NCBI GenBank assembly: GCA_902512065.1
Contig: CABXHU010000001.1
Location: 1-64,000, forward strand
DNA from: an uncultured Bacteroidota bacterium
Lineage (GTDB): Bacteria > Bacteroidota > Bacteroidia > Flavobacteriales > Flavobacteriaceae
Length of the DNA stretch: 64,000 nucleotides
Direction of reading: 5' to 3'
The notes under the pieces were generated by a model that saw only the letters and a program-made list of their open reading frames with translations, was not told the origin of the DNA and did no database searches. The position numbers were made by a program, and so were the translations under genes. Positions 19,592-28,959 of this stretch are shown one piece after another; position 1 is the first letter of the stretch, and each line of letters starts with the position of its first letter.

Positions 19592-19975
19592 ATGGAAGTT
19601 CAGGGTAAAATCAAATTGGTAGGAAATGTTCAAGAAATAACAGATAGTTTCAGAAAAAGGGAATTAGTAATTGTAACACAAGAACAATATCCGCAAACAT
19701 TGTGTGTTGAGTTTGTACAGGATAAAACAGATTTGTTGAATGGCTTTCAGGAAGGTCAAGATGTAAAAATTGGTGTTAATTTAAGAGGTAGAGAATGGGA
19801 AAAACCTGGAACTAATCCAAAAGAAATTAAATATTTTACTTCTCTTCAAGGATGGAGAATCGAGCCTTTGCAGAACCAAAATTCAGATCATCAAGAGCCT
19901 GGACTAGATTCATTAAGTCCTTTTGAGCCAGCTGATGATGTAAACAAAGAGGATCTAGATGATCTGCCTTTTTAA
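19592..19975 (+). CDS. DUF3127 family protein with SSB-like C-terminal tip
   Basis: MEVQGKIKLVGNVQEITDSFRKRELVIVTQEQYPQTLCVEFVQDK...; ends DLDDLPF. Confidence 0.88.
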   Translation: MEVQGKIKLVGNVQEITDSFRKRELVIVTQEQYPQTLCVEFVQDKTDLLNGFQEGQDVKIGVNLRGREWEKPGTNPKEIKYFTSLQGWRIEPLQNQNSDHQEPGLDSLSPFEPADDVNKEDLDDLPF

Positions 19976-20036
19976 CAGGATTTATATTTCTGTTATCAGA
20001 CATAATCTGCTTATTTAAGAAATAATTTATACATAT

Positions 20037-20849
20037 ATGTTAAGTGAAAAGGATTTAATATTATTTAATGACAAGGATAAATTTTTAAAAATTTTAAAAA
20101 ATAAACTCCCTGCTAAAAAATACAAAAAAGTCATTGACAGGGTAGATTATAATAATGAGTTGTTGTCTCTACAATCTAAATTAGTAGATCTTCAGAACTT
20201 TATTAAAAATCAAAATTTAAGGGTTTGCATTATATTAGAAGGAAGGGATGCTTCAGGAAAAGGAGGTGCTATTAAACGTTTTTCTCAACACTTGAATCCA
20301 AGAAATTCTAGAATTGTTGCTCTTCCTGAGCCAACTTTAGAAGAAAAAGGTCAATGGTATTTTAGAAGGTATATGAAAATGATGCCAAATCCTGGTGAGA
20401 TAGTATTTTTTGATAGAAGTTGGTATAATAGAGCAGTAGTTGAACCAGTGATGGGGTTTTGCACAAATAAAGAATATGATGAATTTATGGCACAGGTAAA
20501 TGACTTTGAAAAAATGTTGATAGATGATGGTGTTTGTATTATAAAATTTTGGTTTTCAATAACAAAATCTGAACAAAAAAAACGTTTTCAAAAAAGGATA
20601 ACTAACTCCCTAAAGTCATGGAAATTTAGCAAGGTTGATTTGGAAGGTCAAAAACGTTGGAATTTATATACTAAGTATAAGAAAAAGATGTTTAAAAAAT
20701 CAAGCACAAAAACTTCTCCATGGATTAATATTAAAAGCAATAATAAATTAAAGGCAAGAATTGAATCCATTAAACACATATTGTCAAGATTTGAAATTTC
20801 TAAAAAAGGAATTGTAGTTGATAATGAAATTATTACTTTGATAAAATAA
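20037..20849 (+). CDS. ppk2: Polyphosphate kinase 2 family protein (copy 1)
   Basis: ILEGRDASGKGGAIKRF; VFFDRSWYNRAVVEPVMGFC. Confidence 0.93.
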   Translation: MLSEKDLILFNDKDKFLKILKNKLPAKKYKKVIDRVDYNNELLSLQSKLVDLQNFIKNQNLRVCIILEGRDASGKGGAIKRFSQHLNPRNSRIVALPEPTLEEKGQWYFRRYMKMMPNPGEIVFFDRSWYNRAVVEPVMGFCTNKEYDEFMAQVNDFEKMLIDDGVCIIKFWFSITKSEQKKRFQKRITNSLKSWKFSKVDLEGQKRWNLYTKYKKKMFKKSSTKTSPWINIKSNNKLKARIESIKHILSRFEISKKGIVVDNEIITLIK

Positions 20850-20853
20850 AAAG

Positions 20854-21660
20854 ATGACTCAGAAACTTTCAAATAAGGAAATAAAATTATTGACTTCCAG
20901 AAAAGGTTTGGTAAACTTGATCAGTAGACGCAATACTTCTATTGCAAAAACTATTAAATATGTAAAGTATGAATTTGAGTTAAAAAAATTGCAATCAGAG
21001 ATGATTAAATTACAGAATTGGGTTTATGATAATAAGAAAAAGGTTATTGTAATATTTGAGGGGAGAGATGCTGCAGGAAAAGGAGGAGCAATTAGAAGAG
21101 CTGTAGAGCATCTTAATCCAAGAAGATTAAAAGTAGTAGCACTTCCAAGACCAAATAAAAGTGAAAGTTCACAATGGTATTTTCAAAGGTATATAGAAAA
21201 ATTACCTAAACAGGGGCGTATGGTATTTTTTGATAGGAGTTGGTATAATAGAGCTGTTCTGGAACCAGTCAACAAATTTTGTACTGATAACGAATATGAA
21301 ACTTTTATGTCACAGGTAAATGACTTTGAAAAAATGTTGGTTGATTCAGGGTTTTATTTGTTAAAGTTTTATTTTTCCATTGATAAGGACGTTCAAGAAA
21401 AAAGATTTAATGAAATAAAAAATAGTCCAATAAAAAGATGGAAGTATACTAAGATTGACAAAAAAGCTCAACGATTATGGGAGGAGTATACTTACTATAA
21501 GGATATTATGTTTGAGAAAACAAATACTAAAAATTGTCCTTGGCATATTATAAAAGCAAATAAGAAAATTTATGCCAGAACTACTGCTATTAAAATGATT
21601 TTAGAGAATATTCCTTACGACAAAAACTATAAGATAGTAAACAAAAAAATTAAATTCTAG
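20854..21660 (+). CDS. ppk2: Polyphosphate kinase 2 family protein (copy 2)
   Basis: IFEGRDAAGKGGAIRRAVEHLNPRRLKVVALPRP; VFFDRSWYNRAVLEPV. Confidence 0.95.
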   Translation: MTQKLSNKEIKLLTSRKGLVNLISRRNTSIAKTIKYVKYEFELKKLQSEMIKLQNWVYDNKKKVIVIFEGRDAAGKGGAIRRAVEHLNPRRLKVVALPRPNKSESSQWYFQRYIEKLPKQGRMVFFDRSWYNRAVLEPVNKFCTDNEYETFMSQVNDFEKMLVDSGFYLLKFYFSIDKDVQEKRFNEIKNSPIKRWKYTKIDKKAQRLWEEYTYYKDIMFEKTNTKNCPWHIIKANKKIYARTTAIKMILENIPYDKNYKIVNKKIKF

Positions 21661-22346
21661 ATTAAGTTTTTTTCTATAAAATCATTAACTCTATAGGCAT
21701 TATTAATTTTGAATTCTCCAATTTCTGTTCTTTTTAGCATTGAAAGATAACCTCCTGAATTAATTCTTTTCCCAAAATCATTTGCTATTGATCTAATATA
21801 TGTGCCCTTGCTACAGCATATTTTAAAGTCAATATCGGGAATATTAATATTAGTAATATTAAACTCAAAAATTTCTATTTCTCTAGATTTAATTTCTACT
21901 ATTTCTCCTGCTCTTGCATATTTATAAAGTCTTTTACCATCTTTTTTTATTGCTGAATATATTGGCGGGGTTTGATTAATAGTTCCTAAAAAAGTCTTAA
22001 CGGTTGAAAGAATCAATTTTTTTGTAATATGACTTGTTGGATATGTTTTGTCAATATCAGTTTCACAATCGAAAGATGGTGTTGTAGCTCCTAATGTTAT
22101 AGTTCCTTCATATGTTTTTTTTAATCCACTTATGCCATCTATTTTTTTTGTTAATTTCCCCGTACACAATATCAGTAACCCAGTGGCTAATGGATCAAGA
22201 GTTCCCGCATGACCTACTTTTATTTTTTTTATTGAAAATTTCTTTTTGATTGCCCCTCTAATCTTATTAACTACATCGAATGAAGTCCATCCGATCTCTT
22301 TATTAATTAATAAAATTTTTCCAGAAATTAAATCTTTATCAGTCAT
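21657..22346 (-). CDS. truB: tRNA pseudouridine(55) synthase (start moved to MTDKDL)
   Basis: GWTSFDVVNKIRGAIKK; KVGHAGTLDPLATGLLILCTGK. Confidence 0.95.
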   Translation of the reverse strand: MTDKDLISGKILLINKEIGWTSFDVVNKIRGAIKKKFSIKKIKVGHAGTLDPLATGLLILCTGKLTKKIDGISGLKKTYEGTITLGATTPSFDCETDIDKTYPTSHITKKLILSTVKTFLGTINQTPPIYSAIKKDGKRLYKYARAGEIVEIKSREIEIFEFNITNINIPDIDFKICCSKGTYIRSIANDFGKRINSGGYLSMLKRTEIGEFKINNAYRVNDFIEKNLI

Positions 22347-23137
22347 TATATTGACGCAATAATTATTGATACTGTTCCAAGGATTATACAATATGCACTA
22401 AATATATTTAAACTATTATTTTTAACAATTTTTAGCATTAATTTACATGCAAAAATACCTGTTAGAAATGCACTAAGGAATCCAAAAAAATAAATATCAT
22501 ATTGCACATTATCAAATACTATATTATTGCTAAATATATCTTTAATAATTTTACCAAATATTAAGGGAATTACCATTAGAAAAGAAAATTTTGCAGTTTG
22601 GGTTTTATTATTTCCTAAAAGTAATGATGTACAAATAGTAGCACCAGATCTAGATATTCCAGGAATCATAGCAATTGCTTGAGAAATTCCAATTAAAAAT
22701 GAGTGATAATATGATATACTTGTATTTTTTTCTTTACTAATCCTAGTTAATAATAATAATACCCCAGTAATGATTAGCATTGAACCAACTAATGTTATAT
22801 TGCCTGTGAACAATTTCTCAATTTCTTTTTCATAAAATAAACCTATAAAAACAGCCGGAACCATTGAAATGATTATTTTAAATAAATATTTATGATTTCC
22901 ATTAATTGAATTAGAAATAGAGCCTTTTAAAAGTTTTGTTATATCATCTTTGAAAATTATAATTGTACTTAGGGCAGTTGCAAAATGTAATATTATTGTA
23001 AATAGTAGGTTTTCAGTTGCTAATAGATCAGCATTTAATATTTCTCTACCAATTTCTAAGTGTCCGCTTGATGATACTGGAAGAAATTCAGTTAATCCTT
23101 GAATAATTCCCAAAATTATAGCATCAACTATATCCAT
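22346..23137 (-). CDS. uppP: Undecaprenyl-diphosphatase
   Basis: GIIQGLTEFLPVSSSGHLEIG; IPGISRSGATI. Confidence 0.96.
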   Translation of the reverse strand: MDIVDAIILGIIQGLTEFLPVSSSGHLEIGREILNADLLATENLLFTIILHFATALSTIIIFKDDITKLLKGSISNSINGNHKYLFKIIISMVPAVFIGLFYEKEIEKLFTGNITLVGSMLIITGVLLLLTRISKEKNTSISYYHSFLIGISQAIAMIPGISRSGATICTSLLLGNNKTQTAKFSFLMVIPLIFGKIIKDIFSNNIVFDNVQYDIYFFGFLSAFLTGIFACKLMLKIVKNNSLNIFSAYCIILGTVSIIIASI

Positions 23138-23139
23138 TA

Positions 23140-23382
23140 TTATTTTTTATCAGAAATTAGTATTGCATAGACTTGAATACCAAGGCCAATTAAGACCAAT
23201 AAGGGGGCTACTCTTATTCTCCTAAAATTGTAAATTTCTTCATTAAAAATATTAGGATCATTACTTTCTCCCCCCGACATTATTATAAAACCAATTAGAA
23301 TAAAAATTAATCCAATACAGCTAATTAAATAATTCTTTTTTGTAAACAATAATTTCTTGTTTGATCCTTTTTTTTCTTTCAT
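23140..23382 (-). CDS. DUF3098 family small membrane protein
   Basis: Two TM helices; IGFIIMSGGESNDPNIFNEEIYNFRRIRVAPLLVLIG; between ftsX and uppP. Confidence 0.85.
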   Translation of the reverse strand: MKEKKGSNKKLLFTKKNYLISCIGLIFILIGFIIMSGGESNDPNIFNEEIYNFRRIRVAPLLVLIGLGIQVYAILISDKK

Positions 23383-23383
23383 A

Positions 23384-24259
23384 TTAGAAGTTAAATTTTT
23401 CAGTATTCAGATTCAATATGTTTTGTGTTGCGAAGTAAGTACTTGTCCAGCTAATTATAATGCCTAATACTATTATAATAACAAATAATATAGCTAATAA
23501 TGATATGTTTAATATTTCCATTATTGATATAGTTTGATTAATATAAGCAATTAATATAGCCAATCCAATAGATGCTATAATTGAGCTTATTAAACTTAGC
23601 TTAATATTTTTTATTATAAATGGCTTCCTAATAAAATATTTTGTTGCACCAACCATTTGCATTGTTTTTATTGTATGTCTATTTGAGAAAATAGAGAGCC
23701 TTATAGAGCTGTTAATTATAATAAAGGCAATTAGTGTAAATACAATTGAAGCAGGAAGTATCCAAAATGCAATTTTATTAAGGTTTTTGTTCATGATTGA
23801 GATTAAGTCTCTATCATAAATAATATCATCAACAAATTTATTTTCTAATATTTTAGTAGAAATACTGTCCAATAATATATTATTTATATAATTTGCTTTT
23901 ATATTTACATCAATTGAGTTAACTAAAGGATTATAGCCAATATCATCAATAAAATCTTCTCCATATTCTTCCTTCATAAATATCGCCGCCTCATCTTTTG
24001 AAATGAACTCTATGTTTTTTATGTAAGAAGCCATTGCTAAACTATTCTTTAATTGATTTATTTCAACATTTTTTATGTCATCTTTTAGATATATTGATAC
24101 AGTTAGTTTTTCCTTGAAAGAATTGCCTATAGATTTAATACTTATTACAGAAAGTCCAAGGACACCAAATAAGAATAAAACTATTGATATTATTACAATT
24201 ACAGAGAAATAAGATGAAAGCAATCTTTTTTTCTGTAATTCTTCAAATTGTTGATTCAT
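23384..24259 (-). CDS. ftsX: Cell division protein FtsX
   Basis: FGVLGLSVISIKSIGNSFKEKLTVSIYLKD; FtsX-like permease topology. Confidence 0.9.
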   Translation of the reverse strand: MNQQFEELQKKRLLSSYFSVIVIISIVLFLFGVLGLSVISIKSIGNSFKEKLTVSIYLKDDIKNVEINQLKNSLAMASYIKNIEFISKDEAAIFMKEEYGEDFIDDIGYNPLVNSIDVNIKANYINNILLDSISTKILENKFVDDIIYDRDLISIMNKNLNKIAFWILPASIVFTLIAFIIINSSIRLSIFSNRHTIKTMQMVGATKYFIRKPFIIKNIKLSLISSIIASIGLAILIAYINQTISIMEILNISLLAILFVIIIVLGIIISWTSTYFATQNILNLNTEKFNF

Positions 24260-24363
24260 GTTTGGATATTAGTTTAGGCAAAAATAATGAACAAAATCAA
24301 ATATTTAAAAAGATTTTGTTATAAGAAAATGTAAATTTGTTTAATATCAATGGTTTAAACCAA

Positions 24364-27174
24364 ATGAAGTATAATTTTAGATCAATAGAAAAAAAATGGC
24401 AGAAGTATTGGGCAAATAATAATACCTATCAGACTAATATTGATTTAAATAAGAAAAAATATTATGTAATGGATATGTTCCCTTATCCAAGTGGGGAAGG
24501 TCTACATGTTGGACATCCATTAGGGTATATAGCTTCAGATATTTATGCTAGATATAAAAAATTAAAAGGGTTTAATGTACTTCATCCTCAGGGATATGAT
24601 AGTTTTGGTTTGCCTGCAGAGCAATATGCAATACAAACTGGACAACATCCCAAAAAAACAACTGAGAAGAATATTAATACATATAGGAGTCAACTAGATA
24701 AAATAGGGTTTTCATTTGATTGGTCTAGAGAATTTAGAACTAGTGATCCAGATTATTATAAATGGACTCAATTAATTTTTATTAAACTATTTGAGTCATG
24801 GTATGATAAGAACCAGGATAAGGCTAGGCCAATAAACCAGCTAATAAACATTTTCTGTAAATCAGGAAATTATAACCTAAATGCGTCTTCAAATAAAAAT
24901 ATCTTTCAATTTTCTGCAGATCAATGGAATGAATTTAATGATGATAAAAAGGAGGAAGTATTACAAGATTATAGGCTTGCATATTTAGCAGAATCAGAAG
25001 TTAATTGGTGTTCTGAACTAGGCACAGTATTAGCTAATGATGAAATTGTAAATGGAGTGTCTGAAAGAGGCGGATACAAAATTGAAAAGAGATCAATGTT
25101 ACAATGGAATATGAGAATTAGCGCATATGCAGATAGATTATTAAATGATTTAGATAAAATTGATTGGTCAACTTCAATGAAGGAAACTCAAAGAAACTGG
25201 ATTGGCAAGTCAATAGGTGTTTCAATGAAATTTAACATTTTTGGCCATGATGATTCTATTGAGGTTTTTACTACCAGACCAGACACCATTTTTGGAGTTA
25301 GTTTTATGACTTTGGCTCCTGAGCATGATCTTGTATTAAAAATTAGTACTAATGAAAAAAAAGATGAAGTAGAGAAATATATAAAATTTGCATCAAATAG
25401 AACTGAGAAAGATAGAATTTCAGAAGTAAAAAAGATTACAGGTGTATTCACAGGAGCCTATGCTGAACATCCTATTAGTAAAAATAAAATTCCAATATGG
25501 ATTGGAGACTATGTGTTAGCTACTTATGGAACTGGTGCAGTAATGTCTGTACCATGCGGGGATCAAAGAGATTATGATTTTGCAAAGTTCTTTGATATAG
25601 ACATTCCTAATATTTTTAAAGATATAAATATTTCAGATCAAGCTTTTATAGATAAGCAGGGCTTTAAATTAAAAAACAGCTCCTTCCTAGACGGACTTAC
25701 ATTTAATGAAGCTACAGACGCAATTGTTGCCATGTTAGAGAAGGATAATATAGGTACTAAAGAAATTAATTATAGACTAAGAAATGCTGTTTTTTCTAGA
25801 CAAAGATATTGGGGTGAACCATTCCCAGTCTATTACGTTAATAACATACCAAAAATTATTGATAAGAATTATTTGCCTATAAAATTGCCAGATGTACAAA
25901 AATACCTTCCAACTGAATCAGGAGAACCTCCATTAGGAAGAGCAGAAAACTGGGCATGGGATGTGGAAGAAAATAAAATTGTTGAAAAACAAAAAATTGA
26001 CAACAAAAAAGTATTCCCTATTGAATTAAATACAATGCCTGGATGGGCTGGCAGTTCTTGGTATTTTCTAAGGTATATTGACCCCAATAATTCTAATGAA
26101 ATATGCAGTAAGGAATCTTTGGATTACTGGTCAAATGTTGATTTATATATTGGCGGAAGTGAGCATGCAACTGGACATCTGCTTTATTCTAGATTTTGGA
26201 CTAAATTTTTATTTGATTTAGGAATGATACCATTTGATGAACCATTCAAAAAATTAATAAATCAAGGTATGATCTTAGGTTCAAGTGCAATAATCTATAG
26301 AATGTCAGGAACTAATAAATATATTTCAAAGGATTTATTAAAAAATGAGAAGGTTGAAGAAATCCATGTTGATGTAGGGCTCGTTAATTTTTCGGATGAA
26401 TTAGATATTGATGCACTTAAAAAATGGCAGCCTATGTTTGATGAAGCAGAATTTATTTGTAAAAATTCCTTTCTTGTTGAGAGAAAAATTGAAAAAATGT
26501 CTAAAAGATGGTATAATGTGGTTAATCCAGATTTAATATGTGAAGAATATGGAGCAGATAGTCTAAGATTATTTGAGATGTTTTTAGGTCCTTTAGAACA
26601 ATATAAGCCATGGAATACTTCTGGAATTGTTGGCACACATAATTTTTTAAAAAAATTGTGGAGATTATATGTTGATGATGCAGGGATAAAAGTGAAAGAT
26701 ATTAAGCCTGAAAAAGATAGCTTAAAAACCCTTCACAAAACAATAAAGAAAATTGATAATGATATAGAAACCTATTCATTTAATACTGCTGTTTCAAATT
26801 TTATGATTGCAGTAAATGAATTAACTGATCAAAAATGCATTAGCAATGAAATACTGTCTCCTCTGTTAATAATTCTATCTCCATATGTTCCACATATTAC
26901 TGAGGAATTATGGAGTTTGCTAGGCAATAAACAATCAATAACAAAGGAATCTTTTCCTGTTTATGAAAAGAAGTTTCTAAAAGAGGCAAGTAAAGTTTAT
27001 CCTGTATCAATTAACGGAAAAGTGAGACTTAAGTTAGAATTATCGCTTGATCTTGATAATAAACAAATAGAAGAAATTTTATTAAATCATAATGATGTTA
27101 TTGCTAAGTTAGATGGTGCATCTCCAAAGCGAATTATTATTGTGCCAGGAAAAATTATTAACTTAGTGATTTAG
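24364..27174 (+). CDS. leuS: Leucyl-tRNA synthetase (start placed at MKYNFRSIEKKW, not the TTG at 24337)
   Basis: MFPYPSGEGLHVGHPLGYIASD; class I aaRS; KMSKR; TAAATTTG promoter-like box (24332-24339) overlaps the upstream TTG. Confidence 0.95.
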   Translation: MKYNFRSIEKKWQKYWANNNTYQTNIDLNKKKYYVMDMFPYPSGEGLHVGHPLGYIASDIYARYKKLKGFNVLHPQGYDSFGLPAEQYAIQTGQHPKKTTEKNINTYRSQLDKIGFSFDWSREFRTSDPDYYKWTQLIFIKLFESWYDKNQDKARPINQLINIFCKSGNYNLNASSNKNIFQFSADQWNEFNDDKKEEVLQDYRLAYLAESEVNWCSELGTVLANDEIVNGVSERGGYKIEKRSMLQWNMRISAYADRLLNDLDKIDWSTSMKETQRNWIGKSIGVSMKFNIFGHDDSIEVFTTRPDTIFGVSFMTLAPEHDLVLKISTNEKKDEVEKYIKFASNRTEKDRISEVKKITGVFTGAYAEHPISKNKIPIWIGDYVLATYGTGAVMSVPCGDQRDYDFAKFFDIDIPNIFKDINISDQAFIDKQGFKLKNSSFLDGLTFNEATDAIVAMLEKDNIGTKEINYRLRNAVFSRQRYWGEPFPVYYVNNIPKIIDKNYLPIKLPDVQKYLPTESGEPPLGRAENWAWDVEENKIVEKQKIDNKKVFPIELNTMPGWAGSSWYFLRYIDPNNSNEICSKESLDYWSNVDLYIGGSEHATGHLLYSRFWTKFLFDLGMIPFDEPFKKLINQGMILGSSAIIYRMSGTNKYISKDLLKNEKVEEIHVDVGLVNFSDELDIDALKKWQPMFDEAEFICKNSFLVERKIEKMSKRWYNVVNPDLICEEYGADSLRLFEMFLGPLEQYKPWNTSGIVGTHNFLKKLWRLYVDDAGIKVKDIKPEKDSLKTLHKTIKKIDNDIETYSFNTAVSNFMIAVNELTDQKCISNEILSPLLIILSPYVPHITEELWSLLGNKQSITKESFPVYEKKFLKEASKVYPVSINGKVRLKLELSLDLDNKQIEEILLNHNDVIAKLDGASPKRIIIVPGKIINLVI

Positions 27175-27186
27175 AGGCATTTAGTT

Positions 27187-27501
27187 ATGGAAGTATTTTG
27201 GGTAGTTATTTTTGTAGATCTGATTTTTATTGCAATAGCATATTTAGTAAATAAAGACAATGCTAAATATTTAGTGGCTGGATACAATAGAATGTCAATT
27301 AAAGAAAGAGAAAAATTTGACTTAAATAATTTTCTCATTTTTTGGAAGAAATTTTTTGTTAATCTTACTATATCTTCTACTTTAATATATGTAATATCAT
27401 TTTTTATTTTTAACGTTGGTATAGCAACATTAATTTGGTCAGCAGCATTGATTCTTCCATGGCCAATTTTTATTTACAAGGCACAAAAATTTCTAAGTTA
27501 A
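27187..27501 (+). CDS. DUF3784-like small membrane protein
   Basis: Three predicted TM segments; NKDNAKYLVAGYNRMSIKEREKFD. Confidence 0.65.
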   Translation: MEVFWVVIFVDLIFIAIAYLVNKDNAKYLVAGYNRMSIKEREKFDLNNFLIFWKKFFVNLTISSTLIYVISFFIFNVGIATLIWSAALILPWPIFIYKAQKFLS

Positions 27502-27504
27502 TTT

Positions 27505-28860
27505 TTACAATTTAAACGGCACAATCTTTTCTTTAAAGACTATGTTATACTCTTCTAGTTCTTTTAAAATTGGGAGATAAACATCTTTTGAAACTGGAAG
27601 CTGAACTCCCTTAGATTTTATTTGATTATTTAAAATAGCTAGAGCAGCAATAGCAAGGGGCAATCCAACTGTTTTTGACATTGCTGTATAAGTTTCATCT
27701 TCACCTATACTAACCATAGTTGAATCTATTTGATGTAGCTTATTATTTTTTTTGTATCCAAACTTGTGGTACATAACAACCATGTCTTTATCATTTTTTT
27801 CTAATTTCCATTTTTGCAATAGTATGTGTTCTAATATTTGAGCAGGTGTTGCATTATCAAGAGGAATTTTTGCTTTATCATCAAAAATATTTAATTCTAA
27901 TAGTTTATTCCATATGATACTTTTTTCATTTAATTCAAACTGATTTTTTATTTTTGATTCTGTTGATTCTTTAGGATTTAATGAAAGAAAATAATTAATA
28001 TAATCTCTGTTACTCATTTTTACAGAGTCTTTAATAGTATAGCTATCGTCTGTCATACCAAGCGTAACAAACACATCCCAAGCTTTAGAAAAGCCTGCTC
28101 TCCTTATAGTACCTCTAAAAAGTGTATCAATATTATCTAAACTATATATCCTTCTATATTTTAGTGAATCTCTGTTGGCATAGGCTTCAAATTTTCCATA
28201 TTTTTCAATTTCTAATGGTTCAACATTTTTAAAAAGATTTTTATAGCTAATTTGTTTTAATTTGTTTTCTTCAATATATTTTGCATCACCTCCTTGACCC
28301 GCTAAGACTACATTCCTAGAATTCCATGTAAATTTATAGTTCCACAAATTATTATCATTTTCTGGAGCGATTAATCCTCCAGTATATGATTTAAACATGA
28401 TCAATTCATTTCCATCATTTTTAATTTGATCTATTATTTTCATTGCACTCATATGATCAATTCCGGGGTCAAGCCCAATCTCATTCATAAATATAACCCC
28501 CGCTTTTTTAACCTGTGAATCTAACGCATTCATTTCATCACTAATATATGATGCAGTTAAAAGATTTTTTTTATAAAATAAACACTTTTTTGCAACATGC
28601 ATATGAAATCTAGCAGGAAGCATAGAAATAACAATATCAGCTTTAGAAATATAATCACTGCTGGTTTTTTCGTTTAGAATATCGAATTTAATTGCCTTAG
28701 CTTTGTTAGAACCAATAGATAGTTTTTTAGCATTATCTATGTCAATATCTCCAATGGTTATAAAGAGATTTTCATTTGCAGATTTTTTAACTAAATATTT
28801 TACTATATATGATGAGGATTTTCCCGCCCCTATTATCAAAATTTTTCTCATTATTATCAA
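27505..28860 (-). CDS. Saccharopine dehydrogenase-like NAD(P)-binding protein
   Basis: KILIIGAGKSSSYIVKYLVKK; NEIGLDPGIDHMSAMK; SYTGGLIAPENDNN. Confidence 0.9.
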   Translation of the reverse strand: MIIMRKILIIGAGKSSSYIVKYLVKKSANENLFITIGDIDIDNAKKLSIGSNKAKAIKFDILNEKTSSDYISKADIVISMLPARFHMHVAKKCLFYKKNLLTASYISDEMNALDSQVKKAGVIFMNEIGLDPGIDHMSAMKIIDQIKNDGNELIMFKSYTGGLIAPENDNNLWNYKFTWNSRNVVLAGQGGDAKYIEENKLKQISYKNLFKNVEPLEIEKYGKFEAYANRDSLKYRRIYSLDNIDTLFRGTIRRAGFSKAWDVFVTLGMTDDSYTIKDSVKMSNRDYINYFLSLNPKESTESKIKNQFELNEKSIIWNKLLELNIFDDKAKIPLDNATPAQILEHILLQKWKLEKNDKDMVVMYHKFGYKKNNKLHQIDSTMVSIGEDETYTAMSKTVGLPLAIAALAILNNQIKSKGVQLPVSKDVYLPILKELEEYNIVFKEKIVPFKL

Positions 28861-28959
28861 ATAAAATATTAAGTAATATTACTAAAATAAAATTCTATTA
28901 ATTAATAATTTTAGATTATTTTTATCAACTATTTAAATAATTAATATAAGTTATTTATT

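Noticed and set aside
25188-26636. Three - strand ORFs inside leuS
   Set aside because: Antisense shadow ORFs; leuS frame is unambiguous.
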